From CBDUWP01 sp965370955 (GTDB lineage Bacteria > Planctomycetota > Phycisphaerae > Sedimentisphaerales > Anaerobacaceae), in contig CBDUWP010000077.1 of assembly GCA_965370955.1 (NCBI GenBank), positions 1 through 6,756 of the forward strand: 6,756 nt of DNA. The letters run 5' to 3'. Of the stretch, positions 1 through 6,039 are shown piece by piece (position 1 is the first letter of the stretch; each line of letters begins with the position of its first letter). A program made the translations under genes and the position numbers. The notes beneath the pieces are model-generated. The model saw only the letters and a list, made by a program, of their open reading frames with translations, was not told the DNA's origin and made no database searches.

Positions 1-2010
1 AATCAAGAAAAAATGACAAAACTGTTCGACGAGCTGGGGTTTGAAAGGCTAAAAAGATATCTAAAGCCAGAACAAATCCAACCTGAAAATCTAGCAGAAA
101 AACAAAATAATCACGAAGCAGATCTGTTTGGATTTGAGAATGTCAAGCCGAATAAAACGCAACAAAGCAGCACAGAAGAAAATGCGGTTAACGATGGTCT
201 CGAACTGGATAGCGCAAAAACGATAGAGCATGATTATCAACTGATCGATACGAAAGAAAAATTTGATGAGTTGCTTAAAAAACTGAAAAATGAAAAGCTG
301 TTCGCTATCGATACAGAAACGACATCAATAAAAGCGATGAGGGCGAAATTGGTCGGGATTAGTATCGCATGGCAAAAAAATAAGGCTTATTATCTGCCTA
401 TCGCGGCGCCTTTGGGATGTAAAACCCTAGATATTGATTATGTACGAAAAATGCTGGGGCCAATCCTGATTGATGAAAAGATAAAAAAAATCGGACAAAA
501 TTTCAAATATGATATGCTCGTGCTGAAAAATGCACAAATGCCAATCAATGGGATATATTTTGATACGATGGTGGCGTCTTATTGTCTGAATCCCGCTAGA
601 AGGCATTCGATGAACGAAATGGCGAAAGATTTCTTGAATTATAACTGTATCAAAATTAGCGAAGTTATCGGGAAAGGGAAAAGCCAACTCATCTTCGATA
701 TGGTTGATACCGAAATCGCCTGCGAATATGCGGCGGAAGATGCAGATGTTACCTATAAACTATATGAATATCTAGCCGAAAAATTGAACCAACAGCCAAG
801 TCTTAAAAAACTTTTTGAAAATGTCGAAATGCCGATGGTAAAAGTGCTGGCTGAAATGGAATTTAACGGAGTGTCACTAGACAGAAAACTATTTGCTGAA
901 ATGTCTACCGAACTCGCTAAAGAAATTAAGCGGTTAACTGACGAGATATATCGAGAAGCTGATGCTGTGTTTAATATAGATTCGCCAAAGCAGCTCGGCG
1001 AAATCCTGTTCGATAAAATGAATATTAAAACTGCTAAAAAAAGAAGCACCAACGCCGCAATTTTAGAAAAGCTGGCAATTGAATATCCGATCGCAAAAAT
1101 GGTTCTGGAATATCGAAAGCTAGCTAAATTACAGAATACATATGTGTCAAAATTGGCAACTCTGATAAATCCAATAACAAATAAAATCCATGCAAATTTT
1201 AATCAAACCATAACAGCTACGGGAAGGCTTAGCTCCAGCTCGCCGAATCTGCAAAATATACCAATCAGAACCACAATCGGTAAAAAAATCAGAAATGGAT
1301 TCGTGCCGGAAAACAAAAACTATTTTGTGTTGAGCGCTGATTATTCGCAAATCGAACTTAGGCTATTGGCGCACCTGTCGAAGGACGAAACGCTGAAAAA
1401 AGCTTTTGATGAAGATCAGGATATTCACGCATTTGTGGCTGCGCAAATATATGGAGTCGAGAGAGAAGATGTCACTACCGAAATGAGGTCAAATGCTAAG
1501 GCTGTTAACTTCGGGATTATCTATGGGCAAGGGGCGTTTGGACTCGCGCAGCAAACAAATATGGCGGTCGGGCAAGCGAAAAGATTTATCGAAGACTATT
1601 TTGAAAAATATGGCTCGATCCGTGAATTTATGGACAATGTAATTGAAACGGCAAAGAAAAATGGATGGGCGAAAACCATTCTCGGTAGAAAAAGGCCAAT
1701 CGTAAATATCAACGACAGGGCTGTGGCGGTACAAAAACATGCAGAAAGAATGGCTGTCAATACGGTTGTGCAGGGGTCGGCGGCGGATCTGATCAAGGTG
1801 GCGATGATAAATATACAAAAAATGATCGATGAACAAAAAATGCCAATCAAAATGATTATACAAATTCATGACGAACTCGTCTTTGAAGTGCCAAAAGAGA
1901 ACGTGGAAGAATATGCCGAATTTATCAAAAAACAAATGGCATCGGCAATGAACCTGACTGTGCCGCTGAAAGTCGATGTCCATTATGGAAAAACGTGGCT
2001 GAAAAATTGA
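1..2010 (+). CDS. polA: DNA polymerase I, 3' part (proofreading exonuclease and polymerase domains); 5' end outside the window
   Basis: Family A DNA polymerase, which fills gaps and replaces RNA primers during replication and repair in the cytoplasm. The frame is open to base 1. The first residues (LFDELGFERL) match the usual end of a PolA 5'-nuclease domain, so the ATG at 13 is probably internal and the true start lies upstream. Numbering from that Met: a charged, low-complexity linker covers about 20-70. A DnaQ-like 3'-5' exonuclease spans about 75-255, with Exo I DTET (D100, E102), Exo II NFKYD (N163, D167) and Exo III YAAED (Y239, D243) all intact, so proofreading is expected. The polymerase spans about 270-665: TGRLSSSSPNLQNIP near 403-417, motif A DYSQIE (D443, E448), motif B R492/K496/F500/Y504, and motif C HDE (H619-D620-E621). 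All catalytic residues are present and the C-terminus is complete. It is a housekeeping gene with no functional link to the downstream glycan genes. Confidence 0.95.
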   Translation, partial: NQEKMTKLFDELGFERLKRYLKPEQIQPENLAEKQNNHEADLFGFENVKPNKTQQSSTEENAVNDGLELDSAKTIEHDYQLIDTKEKFDELLKKLKNEKLFAIDTETTSIKAMRAKLVGISIAWQKNKAYYLPIAAPLGCKTLDIDYVRKMLGPILIDEKIKKIGQNFKYDMLVLKNAQMPINGIYFDTMVASYCLNPARRHSMNEMAKDFLNYNCIKISEVIGKGKSQLIFDMVDTEIACEYAAEDADVTYKLYEYLAEKLNQQPSLKKLFENVEMPMVKVLAEMEFNGVSLDRKLFAEMSTELAKEIKRLTDEIYREADAVFNIDSPKQLGEILFDKMNIKTAKKRSTNAAILEKLAIEYPIAKMVLEYRKLAKLQNTYVSKLATLINPITNKIHANFNQTITATGRLSSSSPNLQNIPIRTTIGKKIRNGFVPENKNYFVLSADYSQIELRLLAHLSKDETLKKAFDEDQDIHAFVAAQIYGVEREDVTTEMRSNAKAVNFGIIYGQGAFGLAQQTNMAVGQAKRFIEDYFEKYGSIREFMDNVIETAKKNGWAKTILGRKRPIVNINDRAVAVQKHAERMAVNTVVQGSAADLIKVAMINIQKMIDEQKMPIKMIIQIHDELVFEVPKENVEEYAEFIKKQMASAMNLTVPLKVDVHYGKTWLKN

Positions 2011-2029
2011 TAGGAAATAAAAACTATTA

Positions 2030-2041
2030 GCCACAGAGAAC
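2030..2041 (+). repeat. Direct repeat copy 1 (GCCACAGAGAAC)
   Basis: This 12-mer recurs at 2158-2169 as GCTACAGAGAAC, with one mismatch in 12. The two copies bracket the palindromic element and lie 128 bp apart. The motif resembles, from memory, ACAGAGAAC-type intergenic repeats seen in several environmental bacterial genomes. That recollection was not checked here. Confidence 0.5.
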
Positions 2042-2092
2042 GACAGAAATGATATTTGAGATTGGTTCGGGTTCTTGATGAGAGATTGCCGC

Positions 2093-2143
2093 GCTTCCTC
2101 CGTCGCCATACTTCGGCTATGGAGGACAAGCAGCTACCGAAGT
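2093..2143 (+). repeat. Palindromic intergenic repeat with two alternative hairpins
   Basis: Fold A: GCTT (2093-2096) pairs with AAGC (2128-2131), and CCTCC (2097-2101) pairs with GGAGG (2121-2125), leaving AC (2126-2127) bulged. The stem continues through a G-T pair, a T-A pair, one mismatch and GCC (2105-2107) with GGC (2115-2117). Fold B: ACTTCGG (2110-2116) pairs with CCGAAGT (2137-2143) across a 20-nt loop. The two folds share bases and cannot form together. The element is GC-richer than its surroundings and no T-run follows it, so a classical terminator is unlikely. It looks like a REP-type dispersed element. Similar TCCTCCGTCG...GGAGGAC palindromes are, from memory, common between genes in some candidate-phylum genomes. 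Confidence 0.6.
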
Positions 2144-2157
2144 GGATTTAGTGTCTG

Positions 2158-2169
2158 GCTACAGAGAAC
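2158..2169 (+). repeat. Direct repeat copy 2 (GCTACAGAGAAC)
   Basis: Second copy of the 12-mer at 2030-2041, differing at one base. It sits just upstream of the 12-bp tandem array, so the two copies may mark the edges of a repeated intergenic unit of about 140 bp. Confidence 0.5.
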
Positions 2170-2176
2170 AGGCAGT

Positions 2177-2236
2177 GTGCGACTCAGCATTCAATTCAAT
2201 GTTCGACTAAAGATTCAACTAAATGGTCGGCTAGGA
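2177..2236 (+). repeat. Degenerate 12-bp tandem repeat with 24-bp higher-order pattern
   Basis: Consecutive 12-mers start at 2177, 2189, 2201, 2213 and 2225: GTGCGACTCAGC, ATTCAATTCAAT, GTTCGACTAAAG, ATTCAACTAAAT and GGTCGGCTAGGA. The shared core is roughly RTTCRACTAAAK. Units alternate between a TTCG-like and a TTCA-like form. The 24-mers at 2177 and 2201 agree at 18 of 24 positions. Because 12 is a multiple of three, the array stays open in one frame and reads there as a four-residue pattern (VRLS, IQFN, VRLK, IQLN, GRLG). I infer noncoding DNA, but a short repeat peptide is not excluded. Confidence 0.5.
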
Positions 2237-2251
2237 CACCGATGGAACGAT

Positions 2252-2294
2252 GATTCTTATCTGAAAATCAGAGAATCTTAGGGCTTGTTTTTTT
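2252..2294 (+). terminator. Possible rho-independent terminator of polA
   Basis: GATTCT (2252-2257) pairs with AGAATC (2272-2277), and CTGA (2261-2264) pairs with TCAG (2268-2271). The loop is AAA, and TAT (2258-2260) is bulged on one side. A run of seven T (2288-2294) follows 10 nt after the stem. The stem is A/T-rich and the gap before the T-run is longer than usual, so this is a weak candidate. Confidence 0.35.
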
Positions 2295-2312
2295 CTGATT
2301 TGATGATATAGT
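2285..2312 (+). promoter_or_regulatory. Possible sigma70-type promoter for the glycan operon
   Basis: TTGTTT (2285-2290) and TATAGT (2307-2312) are separated by 16 bp. The -10 box matches TATAAT at five of six positions; the -35 box matches TTGACA at three. Transcription would start near 2320 and leave a leader of about 65 nt before the oxidoreductase. The -35 box overlaps the possible terminator T-run. In A+T-rich DNA such matches arise often by chance. Confidence 0.25.
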
Positions 2313-2386
2313 TGGGGCTTTATTTGAATGATTTACGATGAAAATTAAGCGAATCTAAAGGTACGTTTAAGAAAGGTACGGCAGAA

Positions 2387-3397
2387 ATGTTCAATGTAGG
2401 CATAGTCGGTTGTGGATATTGGGGACCAAATCTTATACGAAATTTTAATTCACTACCAGAATGTAATGTGAAGAAAATCTGCGATCTTGACCAAAAACGC
2501 CTAGAGCATCTCAAAAATTTATATCCGACAGTCGAAACGACATCCAAATTTGATGAAATCGTCGAAGATGAACAGATCGATGCCGTGATTGTGGCTGTGC
2601 CTGTCAAATATCACTACGAAATGGCGAAAAAAAGCTTAAATGCCGGCAAGCACACTTTCATCGAAAAGCCAATGGCGTCCTCTGTAGCTGAATGTAAAGA
2701 CTTGGTGGAAATAGCAAAGAAAAAAAATCTAACACTTATGGTCGGACATACCTTTATCTATTCGGCGCCAGTGAGAAAAATCAAAGAAATTATCGATGCA
2801 GGCGAACTTGGCCAACTGCAATATATTAGCTCCAGACGCTTGAACCTCGGCTTGTTTCAAAAGGATATCAATGTTGCGTGGGATCTGGCTCCGCATGACC
2901 TGTCCATTATACTGTATATAATGAAAGACAAGCTTGAGTCAGTCAACTGCCAAGGCAAAGCGCATGTAAATCAAAATATCGAAGATGTTACAAGCATGGC
3001 ACTGAATTTTGCAAATAATGGATTCGCCACAATACAAAGCAGCTGGCTGGATCCGAATAAAATTCGAGAAATGATCTTCGTAGGAAGCAAAAAAATGCTG
3101 GTCTATGACGATATTGAGCCAAACGAAAAAATAAAAATCTATGACAAGGGCGTGGATGTGCCGCCGCATTATGATACCTTTGCTGAATTTCAATATTCAT
3201 ATCACTACGGCGATATGTATGCACCGTATCTGAAAATGACGGAGCCGCTGAAAATCGAATGTCAGCATTTCATAGATTGTATAAAAAATGAAGACGAATG
3301 TCTCTCCAGCGGAATAGATGGACTCGAAGTTGTACAAATCTTGGAAGCATCATCCAAATCCTTGAAAAATGATGGAGCGAAAGTCAATATCACTTGA
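2387..3397 (+). CDS. Gfo/Idh/MocA-family NAD(P)-dependent sugar dehydrogenase, WlbA/WbpB-like role
   Basis: Protein of 336 aa, normal length for the family. The N-terminal Rossmann fold begins at once with the dinucleotide motif GIVGCGYWG (residues 5-13). EKP (93-95) supplies the family's conserved lysine (K94), and WDLAPHD (165-171) contains the D/H pair typical of the catalytic region in the C-terminal alpha/beta domain. The start is supported by the motif position and by AAAGG 10 nt upstream; the frame closes at a TGA at 2339. In this family the enzyme oxidises a hydroxyl of a sugar or nucleotide sugar with NAD(P)+. The acyltransferase and aminotransferase that follow suggest it makes the 3-keto sugar that is then aminated, as WlbA/WbpB do on UDP-GlcNAcA. 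Sequence alone does not fix the substrate: it is not obviously close to Pseudomonas WbpB as I remember it. It is the first gene of the operon. Confidence 0.88.
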   Translation: MFNVGIVGCGYWGPNLIRNFNSLPECNVKKICDLDQKRLEHLKNLYPTVETTSKFDEIVEDEQIDAVIVAVPVKYHYEMAKKSLNAGKHTFIEKPMASSVAECKDLVEIAKKKNLTLMVGHTFIYSAPVRKIKEIIDAGELGQLQYISSRRLNLGLFQKDINVAWDLAPHDLSIILYIMKDKLESVNCQGKAHVNQNIEDVTSMALNFANNGFATIQSSWLDPNKIREMIFVGSKKMLVYDDIEPNEKIKIYDKGVDVPPHYDTFAEFQYSYHYGDMYAPYLKMTEPLKIECQHFIDCIKNEDECLSSGIDGLEVVQILEASSKSLKNDGAKVNIT

Positions 3398-3429
3398 GAA
3401 TTAAGACCATATTAAACAACGGAATGAAT

Positions 3430-3915
3430 ATGGAAACACAAAAAATTGCAGCTGATGTGAAGCTCGGCGAAAATGTTAAAATATATGATTTTGTAAATCT
3501 GTACGGATGCCAAATCGGCGATAATAGCAAAATCGGAACCTTTGTCGAAATCCAAAAGGGAGCCAAAGTCGGCAAAAATTGCAAAATTTCCAGCCATACA
3601 TTTATATGCGAAGGAGTGACAATAGAAGATGATGTGTTTGTCGGGCATAATGTCACCTTCATAAACGACCCCTATCCCAGAGCGACAACTGATGGACAAC
3701 TGCAAACCGAAGATGATTGGGTTTGTATTCCTACCAAAGTAAAAAAAGGGGCTTCAATCGGATCGAGCTGCACAATAATGTGCGGAATCACAATAGGACA
3801 AAATGCTATCCTAGGGGCCGGCTGTGTTGTCACAAAGGATGTGCCTGATAATACTGTGGTGGCGGGAAATCCTGCGAAAATATTGAAAAAAGTAGATGAA
3901 AAAAAGGAACAGTAA
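3430..3915 (+). CDS. Left-handed beta-helix N-acetyltransferase, WlbB/WbpD-like
   Basis: Protein of 161 aa from the chosen start. It is built of hexapeptide repeats ([LIV]-G-x4, for example IGDNSKIGTFVEIQKGAKVG and TIGQNAILGAGCVV), which form a left-handed beta-helix trimer that binds acetyl-CoA. Residues 77-84 (FINDPYPR) match the loop typical of the WlbB/WbpD group, where a conserved Asn lies near the acceptor amine. The C-terminal VAGNPAKIL is the usual end of the helix domain. Expected reaction: acetyl-CoA-dependent N-acetylation of the 3-amino group made by the aminotransferase encoded next. Start choice: the frame is open back to a TTG at 3394, which overlaps the upstream stop as TTGA, and there is also an ATG at 3424. 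ATG 3430 is preferred because GGA (3421-3423) is spaced 6 nt away, but this is uncertain. The stop shares one base with the next start (TAATG), implying translational coupling. Confidence 0.88.
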   Translation: METQKIAADVKLGENVKIYDFVNLYGCQIGDNSKIGTFVEIQKGAKVGKNCKISSHTFICEGVTIEDDVFVGHNVTFINDPYPRATTDGQLQTEDDWVCIPTKVKKGASIGSSCTIMCGITIGQNAILGAGCVVTKDVPDNTVVAGNPAKILKKVDEKKEQ

Positions 3916-5027
3916 TGAATGTACCATTTCTTGATTTGAAAGCTCAATATCAGTCGATCAAAAATGAAATCTCCGTCGAATTGCAAAAAGTTTTGGATAA
4001 TACAGCTTTTGCAGGCGGGCCGTTCGTTAGTCAATTTGAGAACGAATTCGCCCAATTCTGCCAAACAACTTTTGCAATAGGTTTGTCCAGCGGGACATCG
4101 GCGCTGTGGGCAGCTATTCAGGCTTTGGGAATTGGCGAAGGCGACGAAATCATAACGACGCCGAACACCTTTATCGCTACAGCGGAAGCGATTAGTTTTT
4201 CTGGAGCTAAGCCCGTATTTGTCGATGTCGATGAACAAACATTTAATATGGATCCAAAGCTGATCGAAGCAGCGATTACGCCAAAAACAAAAGCGATTAT
4301 TCCCGTACATCTTTACGGACAGATGGTGGATATGGATCCTGTGATAAAAATAGCCGAAGCGAAGGGGCTATTCGTGATCGAGGATGCCTGTCAGGCTCAT
4401 GGGGCGAGATACAAAGGAAAAAAAGCTGGCTCAATCGGAGATGCCGGTTGCTTTAGTTTCTATCCGGGAAAAAATCTCGGGGCCTATGGCGAAGCGGGAG
4501 CGGTGGTGACAAATAATGCCGAAGCAACGGAATATATGCAGAGGTTTCGAGACCATGGGCAGCAAAAAAAATATTATCATTCGATGGTTGGATGGAATGG
4601 GCGAATGGATGGCTTTCAAGGGGCTGTGCTAAGTGTGAAGCTGAAATATATTGATCAGTGGAACGAGGCTCGCAGAAAAAATGCGAAGCTGTATAGTGAG
4701 TTGCTCAAAGATGTTGAGGGAATAATTACGCCGCAGGAAGCTGAATATGCTGAGCATGTTTATCATATTTATGCTGTTCGTGTGGAAAATCAAAATCGCG
4801 ACGACTTTATGGCGAAATTGGCTGACGAGGCAGTGGCCTGCGGAATTCACTATCCTGTGCCGCTGCATTTGCAACAGGCTTATGAATCTTTAGGTTATAA
4901 AGATGGCGATTTTCCTGTGGCTGAAAAGTGCTGCCGGCAAATAGTGTCACTGCCAATGTTCCCAGAGCTGACAGAGGAGCAAATTGAATATGTGGCGGCA
5001 AAAATCAAAAATATTGCCAAGCAATAG
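3915..5027 (+). CDS. DegT/DnrJ/EryC1/StrS-family PLP-dependent sugar aminotransferase, WlbC/WbpE-like
   Basis: Protein of 370 aa, normal family length, with a fold type I aminotransferase architecture. Visible motifs are PFLDLKAQY at the N-terminus, SSGTSAL (58-64) for PLP phosphate binding, IEDACQAHGA (155-164) with D157 expected to contact the pyridine nitrogen, and SFYPGKNLGAYGEAG (181-195) with K186 as the Schiff-base lysine. HVYHIYAVR and the YPVPLHLQ segment of the C-terminal domain are also typical. It transfers an amino group, usually from glutamate, to a keto nucleotide sugar. With the preceding dehydrogenase and acetyltransferase this fits C3 amination, as in WlbC/WbpE. AAGGA (3904-3908) lies 6 nt before the start, inside the end of the previous gene, and the two genes overlap by one base, so expression is probably coupled. 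Confidence 0.92.
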   Translation: MNVPFLDLKAQYQSIKNEISVELQKVLDNTAFAGGPFVSQFENEFAQFCQTTFAIGLSSGTSALWAAIQALGIGEGDEIITTPNTFIATAEAISFSGAKPVFVDVDEQTFNMDPKLIEAAITPKTKAIIPVHLYGQMVDMDPVIKIAEAKGLFVIEDACQAHGARYKGKKAGSIGDAGCFSFYPGKNLGAYGEAGAVVTNNAEATEYMQRFRDHGQQKKYYHSMVGWNGRMDGFQGAVLSVKLKYIDQWNEARRKNAKLYSELLKDVEGIITPQEAEYAEHVYHIYAVRVENQNRDDFMAKLADEAVACGIHYPVPLHLQQAYESLGYKDGDFPVAEKCCRQIVSLPMFPELTEEQIEYVAAKIKNIAKQ

Positions 5028-5039
5028 CTGGAAGATTCT

Positions 5040-5966
5040 ATGCAAAAACTGATAACTAATATTGTGTTTACAAAAAATCGGCCATTGCAGCTGCACGCAT
5101 ATCTGGAAAGTCTGTACCAATGTTTTCCAGCCGAAAAGATACAAACGTACATTGTTTATAAGCCGGAATTGTTCGGTGAAGAATATGAATCGCTGTTCAA
5201 AAAATATCCCGATTGTGTTGTGGTTAAAGAAGAGGATTTCCATTGTGATTGTCTAAACATTATCGATCAGGCTGACACGAAATATATTCTATTCGGGATC
5301 GATGACGTAGTGTTTTTTGATTCGGTTGATATGGCTGTTGTTGAGCAGACGTTCGATCAACATGGTAAAAATATTTTGGCTTTTACATTGAGGTTCAGTC
5401 CTGAGTTACTTAAAGATAGTAATGATGTGATCGATGAATTTATAGTCAATAATCAAAAAGTATATCGTCTAAACTGGACAAAGGGCCAAACCCCACACTC
5501 GCGATATCCTTTTGAGCTGTGCTGCACCATCTATGAAACAAAAATGATCAAAAAAATAATCAGCGGGACAATGAACAATAATAAAATAATTAAAAAAATG
5601 TTTGCGCCTAGCTCACTCATAATAAAGGTACTGAAAAAGACAAAGTTTGCTAGAAAAATCTTGAAATCTTTTGGTTACTTTTTTAGTCCAAATACACTCG
5701 AATCGTGGCCGTGCAGGTGGTGTCAAAAGCATGCCGAACAATTGCCCACATATACCTATTTCCAAAAACTATGTGCAACTGCAATCCAAGTTAATATGGT
5801 CAATACGTCAACGGTTAACACTTTTAATGGTGGCGATAAACATACAGTTGAGGCATTGAATGATAAGTATCAGCAGGGGTATAGATTTGATATAGGGTTT
5901 ATGACAGATAATAAGCCAAAACAATTGTCTGGTGGTCCTGAGTTTTTTAGGCTGGATAGAAAATAA
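5040..5966 (+). CDS. Putative GT-A-fold glycosyltransferase, family unassigned
   Basis: Protein of 308 aa. The N-terminus (NIVFTKNRPLQLHAYLESLY, residues 7-26) has the first strand and helix of a nucleotide-diphospho-sugar transferase, with the [SF]-x-[DN]-R-P-L-Q-L pattern I associate with uncharacterised glycosyltransferase-like proteins of surface-glycan clusters. KYILFGIDDVVFFD (81-94) looks like the strand plus DxD-type metal and nucleotide-binding turn (D88-D89). Further landmarks are FELCCTIYETK (158-168) and FSPNTLESW (215-223), possibly acceptor or catalytic loops. The middle (about 165-212) is lysine- and isoleucine-rich and may be a basic, membrane-facing surface. There is no signal peptide or clear membrane helix, so it is probably cytoplasmic. 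GGAAG (5030-5034) sits 5 nt before the ATG, 12 nt after the aminotransferase stop. It plausibly attaches the sugar made by the upstream three genes, but that is inference from position. Confidence 0.65.
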   Translation: MQKLITNIVFTKNRPLQLHAYLESLYQCFPAEKIQTYIVYKPELFGEEYESLFKKYPDCVVVKEEDFHCDCLNIIDQADTKYILFGIDDVVFFDSVDMAVVEQTFDQHGKNILAFTLRFSPELLKDSNDVIDEFIVNNQKVYRLNWTKGQTPHSRYPFELCCTIYETKMIKKIISGTMNNNKIIKKMFAPSSLIIKVLKKTKFARKILKSFGYFFSPNTLESWPCRWCQKHAEQLPTYTYFQKLCATAIQVNMVNTSTVNTFNGGDKHTVEALNDKYQQGYRFDIGFMTDNKPKQLSGGPEFFRLDRK

Positions 5967-5970
5967 TAAT

Positions 5971-5975
5971 AGGAG
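5971..5975 (+). promoter_or_regulatory. Strong Shine-Dalgarno site of the 17-codon mini-ORF
   Basis: AGGAG lies 8 nt before ATG 5984. It is the best match to the Shine-Dalgarno consensus noticed in the window, yet the reading frame it serves is only 17 codons long. The downstream methyltransferase start at 6040 has only a weak purine stretch (GAAAGA, 6025-6030). Confidence 0.55.
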
Positions 5976-5983
5976 ATTGCAAT

Positions 5984-6037
5984 ATGGGAGATATTAACGA
6001 TCAGATTTTCATCCAGAATCAAATGAAAGATATATAA
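5984..6037 (+). CDS. 17-codon mini-ORF, possible leader or gene remnant before the methyltransferase
   Basis: Reads MGDINDQIFIQNQMKDI and stops with TAA two bases before ATG 6040. It has a strong AGGAG ribosome site, and its termination point would place ribosomes next to the downstream start, so a translational-coupling role is plausible. It is hydrophilic, with no signal peptide or membrane segment. Alternatives: the original N-terminus of the methyltransferase, separated from it by a frameshift (the downstream frame is open from 5998 and reads DFHPESNERYIT before the Met), or a decayed 5' end of a lost gene. I recognise no family. Confidence 0.35.
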   Translation: MGDINDQIFIQNQMKDI

Positions 6038-6039
6038 CA

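Larger units (their letters stand above)
2011..2386. other. 376-base structured intergenic spacer between polA and the glycan operon
   Basis: No convincing gene is present on either strand. The one open frame (2075-2281, 68 codons) runs through the palindrome and the tandem repeats, has no good Shine-Dalgarno sequence, and encodes a protein resembling no family I know. The spacer contains, in order: a direct repeat (2030-2041 and 2158-2169), a palindromic repeat (2093-2143), a degenerate 12-bp tandem array (2177-2236), a hairpin followed by a T-run (2252-2294), a possible promoter (2285-2312) and a duplicated 9-mer just before the next start. It separates a housekeeping gene from an accessory operon and probably ends one transcript and starts another. 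Confidence 0.7.

Noticed and set aside
1489..2109. 206-codon - strand ORF
   Set aside because: It lies almost entirely opposite the conserved PolA polymerase motifs B and C, and its translation is rich in F, H, S and R as expected of an antisense shadow.
2093..2143. Palindrome as the polA terminator
   Set aside because: No T-run follows either hairpin. The weaker stem at 2252-2277, with a downstream T-run, is the better terminator candidate.
2075..2281. 68-codon + strand ORF in the polA spacer
   Set aside because: It runs across the palindrome and the 12-bp repeat array, has no good ribosome site, and its start and end match the repeats rather than any protein family. The 12-bp period keeps the frame open without selection.
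3394..3429. TTG start at 3394 for the acetyltransferase
   Set aside because: The TTGA overlap with the upstream stop is a plausible arrangement, but there is no Shine-Dalgarno sequence before it and the extra residues add nothing to the beta-helix. ATG 3430 has GGA at good spacing. The choice is not certain.
3672..4310. 212-codon - strand ORF
   Set aside because: It is antisense to the acetyltransferase and aminotransferase, both of which have clear family motifs, and it shows no recognisable domain.
5712..5732. Cys-x2-Cys plus His (C225, C228, H231) in the glycosyltransferase as a zinc site
   Set aside because: Only one Cys pair and one nearby His are present, with no second ligand pair that fits a zinc ribbon, so this is probably incidental.
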